DNA from: Climacium dendroides
Taxonomy: Eukaryota > Streptophyta > Bryopsida > Hypnales > Climaciaceae
Length of the DNA: 64,000 nucleotides
Direction of reading: 5' to 3'
Assembly: GCA_950106755.1 (NCBI GenBank)
Contig: OX467087.1
Location: 17,860,047-17,924,046, forward strand
The first letter of the stretch is position 1. Every line of letters begins with the position of its first letter. Position numbers and translations under genes: made by a program. Positions 58,756 through 64,000 of the stretch are shown here, piece by piece. The notes under the pieces are model-generated. The model did no database searches. It saw nothing but the letters and a program-made list of their open reading frames with translations, and was not told the DNA's origin.

Positions 58756-59236
58756 AGATGCTATTGAGCCCGAGGGCTACATTGTACAATTCTCTTTTTA
58801 GATTGAATGAAACAGTGGTGAGACTAAAAGGGCCACCACGAAGTTGTTGTTGTACATTTTGACTACTCATTGAATCATCATTGACATTGAAAATTTCAAA
58901 GGTGTACATTTTTGTTCACATTTTGCTACCATCCTACAGTAATAGTGGTCAAAAGTGCGTGAATAATTTCATTCCCACGGTCATAGGAGCACCCTTATTC
59001 AACGGTAATAGGTCCAAATAATTACTAAATTTGGACCTAAACCTTTTTTATTTCTATTTTTGGTAAATTCCCACTAAATGTTCATTATTTTTTTTTTTTT
59101 TTCTGCTCTATGCTCTCCATTCACCGCTCTAGGCTCACCGCTCACCGCTCTAGGCACGCAAACTAGCTTCGTCCGTACTTAGAACAACAAACAATTGTTG
59201 ATTTTTTGTTGAATGAGTCATGATTTTCTACTAGTG
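58756..59236. other. CACTA-2 right arm
   Basis: Non-coding. It includes the CACCGCTC block (about 59103-59157), a T-tract and the terminal inverted repeat. CAACAAAAAATCAACAATTG next to the end (reverse strand) also occurs in the small family members. Confidence 0.6.
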
Positions 59237-59394
59237 ATATTGGGCCTTTGGGATTTCTCCAAAGTTTGCTCTAGTGGGGCTACAATTTATCAAGAAAGTT
59301 GCATGAGACACCACTTCAATCCAAAGGTGAGCGGGCAAATTGCAAGTGTGGGAGATGTTTCGGATTCTTTCTATAATCATTCAGTTTCGCCTCT
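59237..59394 (-). pseudogene. Copia integrase fragment upstream of CACTA-2
   Basis: The minus strand reads TLANLPAHLWIEVVSHATFL then INCSPTRANFGEIPKAQY, matching copia integrase (LPxxLWAEAVxTAxYLINRSPT). It continues into 43507 once CACTA-2 is removed. Further upstream the frame stops where the dispersed repeat starts (about 59395), so the 5' part of the copia element is missing or displaced. Confidence 0.85.
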
Positions 59395-59650
59395 TTAACA
59401 ATTGTTCTTTATTCTAGGTTGTATGTGATCTACCCAAGTTAAAGCCATGTCATCATTTTCTAGATTCTCACCTTAATTTTGTCTCATTCTCGTATGTCAA
59501 AAGAAATTTTATACAAATGTGATAAATAGATTTCATTGAGTTTGGAAATAGAATTTAGTATATTTTTTTGACTTATAAGATCCTAAACACATTATAAAAT
59601 ACAACTTTATTGATTGTCACAATGCTATAAATCTATAATGTTATATATAT

Positions 59651-59886
59651 GGAGGAATTTCATTAAAATGGCGATTATTCCATGAAAATGGCACAAGGGG
59701 GACTGCAAAATGGAAGAAGTTCATAGAAAGATGGCACAGGTAGAAACATGGGAGTTGTGTTGCAATTTGGACTTGTTGGGGACAGAATTGGTACATCTAT
59801 GAGGTTGACATGCCAAGAATCACTATCATATAAGCTTTTGACTCACATAAATGGCATGCGGAATATTGCCATTTTAATGAAATTCC
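59651..59886. mobile_element. ~236-bp MITE with GGAATTTCATTAAAATGGC ends
   Basis: The two ends are inverted copies of GGAATTTCATTAAAATGGC. It is inserted in an ATATAT tract, so the exact target duplication cannot be read. The same place in copy 1 (near 5235-5250) has only the AT tract. Confidence 0.75.
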
Positions 59887-60074
59887 ATATATATATATAT
59901 ATATATGTATATGTATATTGGGGGAATACACAACAAGAACAAATGTTGTATAGGTACTCTACTAAATCTAAACATTGGATCACTCGTTGGAAACTTCAAA
60001 TGGTTCCTTGTGAACTCTTCAATATAACTTAAATTTGGAGATACCTTGATGTTGAAGAGCAAGTAGAGGAAATA

Positions 60075-60692
60075 GGGCAATGGTCGGCTTGGGGTATCAT
60101 TTTTTGGACACACTAATTACCTTATTTTTGTTTAAAATGTTCACAGTTTGACTAATTTGTTCATTTTGATCAAGTAAGAAAATCCTAAATATTTTTTAAA
60201 AAATTCCTGCACTTCAATGGGATCAAGATGTATATTCTTAATAAATTTTTTTGTTTAAAACATTAATTTTTGGATCTTTTCATAGAAGTGAGAAAAAATG
60301 CTGAATTTTGAGATTTGCAGGCATCATAGTGCACAATTTATTAATTTTTTGTTAATGATTAAATCATTTTATGTATTGAACCACTTAATGTAAATCATAT
60401 TCAAAATGATATTAAAATAAAATTATTTGATATTCCAAATGCTTGTTTTGGAGGATTCTAGGTGCATTGGATAAAACTTACTTTTTTAATTAAAAAATCC
60501 ATTAAAAATTCTTAAAATTCTTTGATCATGATGATTTTTTTCTTGATACATTACAAGTGTAGGTAGATAAAACCACATTTTTTGAAATTTCACTTTAATA
60601 TAATTAAAAGATGAAGTCGTTTGACACACTGCAATGGATTAACATTGTAGTTTGGACAACATTTTTGGGTACCCCAAGCAAGACCATTGCCC
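60075..60692. mobile_element. 618-bp non-autonomous element with AATA target duplication
   Basis: The left end is GGGCAATGGTCGGCTTGGGG and the reversed right end is GGGCAATGGTCTTGCTTGGG, an imperfect inverted repeat. AATA flanks both sides (60071-60074 and 60693-60696). Copy 1 has a single AATA at 5411-5414 with no insertion. There is no coding capacity and the superfamily is unknown. Confidence 0.85.
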
Positions 60693-63518
60693 AATAGAGA
60701 GAGGATAGAAGATAAGATGTTTCAAGAAATAGATTTTAAAGTTTGGGTTTGATGATATGGCACTTGTTTGGAGATTTGAAGAGTTATTAAATCTTTTATT
60801 GTAGCTCAAAATATTCAAAAGTAAATTCTAAGTTGTCACTTTATCATTTAAGGTTCCAAAGGGATAGACTTTTTAATTTTTAGTAAATAAACAAATTAAT
60901 CAAAGATATATAATTACTATGTTACAAGCACTTCCTACACCTCTCATGGGCTATGGGCTTGTTCTATGTTGCCATCCTGCACCTATTACGAGCTATGCAA
61001 TATAGGCTTGCAACAATTTTTTTGTTACATGAATACCTTTTCGATCGTAATGAGTGCAACAAAGCCCATAGGTGGTCTCCTTATTCATGACTAACTTTAT
61101 CGTCGTGGAAACTAAAGTTCGATTCTTGGCAATTCTTCGAATGTTTTCCTTTTGCAACTTATTAATTTATTTGACATGTATTTGTTGAATTAAAAAAATA
61201 GATTTTATTTAGGCTTTCAAAGATCTCTTCTATGGAAATTCAATATATTAAGTAATTTGCATTCAATGAAAATTCAATATTGATTCAGCATTGCAAAAAA
61301 TAATTTATATGAGTTGCAAATAAAGTAATAAGTTGCAAAAAAAAAAGTTTAACCTATAACCTATAAATATTATGAAATGCCCTTGTAGATTTAATATATA
61401 TTAAGTAATAAAAATACCCTCAAGAATAAGAGAAGAATTCACCTAATTTAGTAGCTTAGTCTAAAGGAAAGAATAGGACAGGCCTATCAAATTCAATTGT
61501 TCAACTTTAATTGTACACCCATCACTTTCAAAACACTTCACTGTATAGGCATTACATTATATTGCATTCTAATAGTAGCAAATAATATGTATTTTATTGG
61601 CAAAATTATACTACAAAGTAATATTTAAGATAGAATATTTTTGTAAATGTTTTTGTTGTTGAAAACAAGTATGGTGTAACCATGGTAAGGGCTCTATTAT
61701 ATGTTAATTTATTGACCAATCAGACCCTACACTCCAACCAAACTCTTATCACATTGTACAATGTCAATGTAGTTATAAATAGGATTCTATAGTTTGTATC
61801 CTTTTAGATTATGGTTGTTTGCCCTGACAAATCAACAATACGACAAATATAATGAACACAACATGAATTTCATCCCTTGTCCGTCTAATAAGGTCAAACT
61901 TCCTTTTGACTTTTTAACAAAAATTTTGGCTTGTCCATCAACCACGTGGCCATCCTGTAGCCTTTATGTGGCACGGGGGCACATGTGGGGTTTGACAACC
62001 TTGAGTATAAGGCAAGTGCGAGTTTGGGCGACCTTGGGTATAGGGCGAGTACGGGTAGGGCATTTGGAGGGAAAGTGTGGATGGACGTGGTGCACAAGGA
62101 CCAATACCCGCAGTCATTTAATACAAACACTCACGGTCATCCCTAAACCCACAGTCGCCCAATGCTTTGGACTTGCGGTCGCCCTACCTTCACCCACGGT
62201 CACACCACCTACACTTGTCTATAGTTACCTGGTTTGGGCTTTCTACATAGGATTATCCGTCGGGCAAAAAATTTCAAAAATTTGGGTAACCTCGAGTAGG
62301 GCAACCGTAGGTCTGTCATATATGACTGACACTCGTCATATACAACATGCAACGTTAGACAGACAACTCGACACCAAAACCCAAGAATGTATTTGACAGA
62401 ACAACCTTGTTTTGGATAGAGCCAATGAACAATTTTAAGTTGTCCAATGATGGATGATAATCATTAAACAATGCCAAAAGGCAACTTTGAAAGAAAAGCA
62501 TTTCAAGAGACATTTTGTATTGTAGAATACAACATTTTTTTAATACATGAACATTGGATTAAATGCAAATGACGGCAATATGACAAAGATTATTTTGTTG
62601 TGGATACTATTGAGACTAGGATGGAAAGTGGGTTCGGAGATGGGGGTGCCCTTCTTAACAAGGTATAAAGGGGTGAGCACCTTTGACGTAGAGGTGTGAA
62701 TCTTCCACTCATCATTCCGGAAAACCAAAAGGATCTATTTCCTCTTGTGCTCTTGCCTAGTTTTTGTATGATCACTGTTTCATACATTTCCATAGTCTAG
62801 ACATTTGAGGTAGGATGTCGAGACGCAGATCTTACGAAGTTAGATTACACTTTGCACGTTCAAAGCACCTGCTCCTCACAACGATGACACTCACTTTGAA
62901 ATGAACAATAACAACAGTGCCCAGATCAAATCATTGCAATTACAGTTCACATGAGAACTAGATACGGTAAAGTCTATTTGCAACTTACGTTGGTTTCATT
63001 TCCTTCCACTACTTCAATACAAGAGTTGATATGTAATAACTCCTCCAACTGTATGTACAATTCCTCGTCAAAGCCAAGAGCTACTTCTATTCTCATGTGG
63101 GCACTACGACTTGATGATAACCACTCCGATTGCAAACAGGGTTGCCTCAAGAAAGTCTTCTGAACTTGAAGTCAAGTAAAACCTCAAGCACTCTCAAGAT
63201 ACTCGGGAAAGCAACAAGTACGAAAGTTGGGTGCATGGGCACAAGTGAAGTGTATTTGTTTACAAGACTCCAACATTTCGCATGACCAAAACTTTGGTTT
63301 CAAGCATGTCCTCCATGGTGAACTTCACGCCCTCACGCTAGATCCCTAAGTCTTTGAGGCCGCTGTAGGGCTGACTATCAATGCGTAGAGCAGGTGAATC
63401 ATTGAGAATCACTCCTCCAACCTGGATGTCCAACAATTTTTATAAGCTCCGATGGTCCATAAAATGCCTCTCAAGAAGATTGCACAATCGACTAGATAAT
63501 CCTCGAGAGCTGCAAGGC

Positions 63519-63766
63519 TTAACCCCTGAGCGCCCAGACCATATTTGCTAAAATCCAGATCCTTCTCAATTCATTCCAATCAAACTATCACGTAAAATGA
63601 GATCCACATAAATTGACCATATTGATTGATAGTAGAGATAGGGTTGGAGCTATAGGGAAAGGAACATGTCCTTTAACCGTACTATTGAAAAGATTATAAT
63701 GGTCAAACAAGGAAATCTTTGAGTTTTGAGATGCCATATTTGAGGCACTAGGGCGCTAAGGGTTAA
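63519..63766. mobile_element. 240-bp MITE with TTAA target sites (piggyBac-like)
   Basis: The element is 63523-63762. The left end is CCCCTGAGCGCCC and the reversed right end is CCCTTAGCGCCCT. TTAA flanks both sides. Copy 1 has one TTAA at 8383-8386 and no insertion. An exact TTAA duplication is characteristic of piggyBac-type elements; no transposase is present, so the assignment is by target site only. Confidence 0.8.
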
Positions 63767-64000
63767 CAGTGTTTTGTGCAACACAAGCTGTTTTGACATT
63801 CTTTAGGATAATTTTCCAATTTAGTACAAGTAATAGAATTGTTACTACTACTTGCACCCATTAAATTGAATACTCGTAGGAACCATGACCAAAATGCTTA
63901 TTCAAACAATTTTAGGATTAATTGTTGTACACCTGACCACTTTGAAACAACCACTTGAATGGAGTTCCTATTATTGGATTGTTTAATGTTTGTTGGATTT

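Larger units (their letters stand above)
43505..59239. mobile_element. CACTA-2: 15.7-kb transposon with non-TNP2 transposase and a methyltransferase-like gene
   Basis: The element is 43508-59236. Both ends are CACTAGTAGAAAA (perfect 13-bp inverted repeat). ATA at 43505-43507 and 59237-59239 is the target duplication. It sits in a copia integrase; removing it with one ATA restores the reading frame (IPKAQYSGMIFDISNLKIFG). Contents: a minus-strand gene of about 13 exons (46174-54097) with ParB-like and N4/N6-methyltransferase-like regions; a plus-strand transposase pseudogene (55081-58755); two GC-rich repeat arrays in an intron of the former. End sequences match the small elements at 19599, 36584 and 37208. 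Confidence 0.9.
59395..64000 (+). repeat. Dispersed direct repeat, copy 2 (cut by window end)
   Basis: It matches 4995-8616 in order and orientation with many point differences. Three clean insertions are specific to this copy and are listed separately. ORFs such as 61794-62396 and 62951-63163 correspond to altered versions in copy 1 and match no family recognised. The unit continues past the window. Confidence 0.75.

Noticed and set aside
1..64000. tRNA, rRNA or organellar DNA
   Set aside because: No cloverleaf, rRNA core or organellar gene was recognised by eye; a tRNA scan was not possible, so short RNA genes could have been missed.

Overview
This is nuclear DNA from a land plant. It is AT-rich, intron-bearing and packed with nested transposons. 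The only apparently intact host genes are two GC-richer tandem copies, on the minus strand, of a protein kinase joined in frame by splicing to a SERAC1-like alpha/beta hydrolase. Kinase and alpha/beta-hydrolase N-termini are known from bryophyte NBS-LRR classes (PNL and HNL), so a non-seed plant such as a bryophyte or lycophyte is likely. That assignment is inference.

Layout. 1-3235: copy 1 of the kinase-hydrolase gene, cut by the left window edge. 3236-4994: AT-rich DNA with a 57-bp tandem repeat. 4995-8616: first copy of a dispersed direct repeat; the second copy is at 59395-64000. 8617-10600: AT-rich DNA and a short duplication. 11126-15680: copy 2 of the kinase-hydrolase gene, complete in four exons (877 aa). 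15885-16907: EF-hand gene remnants. 17108-37080: a repeat unit carrying broken EXO84 (exocyst) exons, interrupted by a 13.4-kb CACTA transposon with TNP2 and TNPA-type genes (21154-34515) and by smaller CACTA-ended elements. An inverted, shorter copy of the same unit lies at 40018-42905.

37081-59394: a decayed minus-strand Ty1/copia element. It is split by the EXO84 repeat unit (40018-42905) and by a 15.7-kb element (43508-59236). That second element has perfect 13-bp inverted ends and a 3-bp target duplication (ATA). Removing it restores the copia integrase reading frame.

Most interesting. The 15.7-kb element has CACTA-type ends but does not carry TNP2. It has two divergent genes. The plus-strand gene is a MULE-like DDE transposase with a C-terminal SWIM zinc finger, broken by four in-frame stops. 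The minus-strand gene, about 13 exons, has a ParB-like domain followed by a bacterial-style N4/N6 DNA methyltransferase fold (motif IV before motif I) in which the DPPY-type catalytic motif has become DIPE. Small non-autonomous elements elsewhere in the window share its ends. Together these suggest a transposon family with its own, perhaps catalytically dead, methyltransferase-like accessory protein.

Splice sites were placed by eye from GT/AG signals and frame continuity. Family names come from motif recognition, not database searches.
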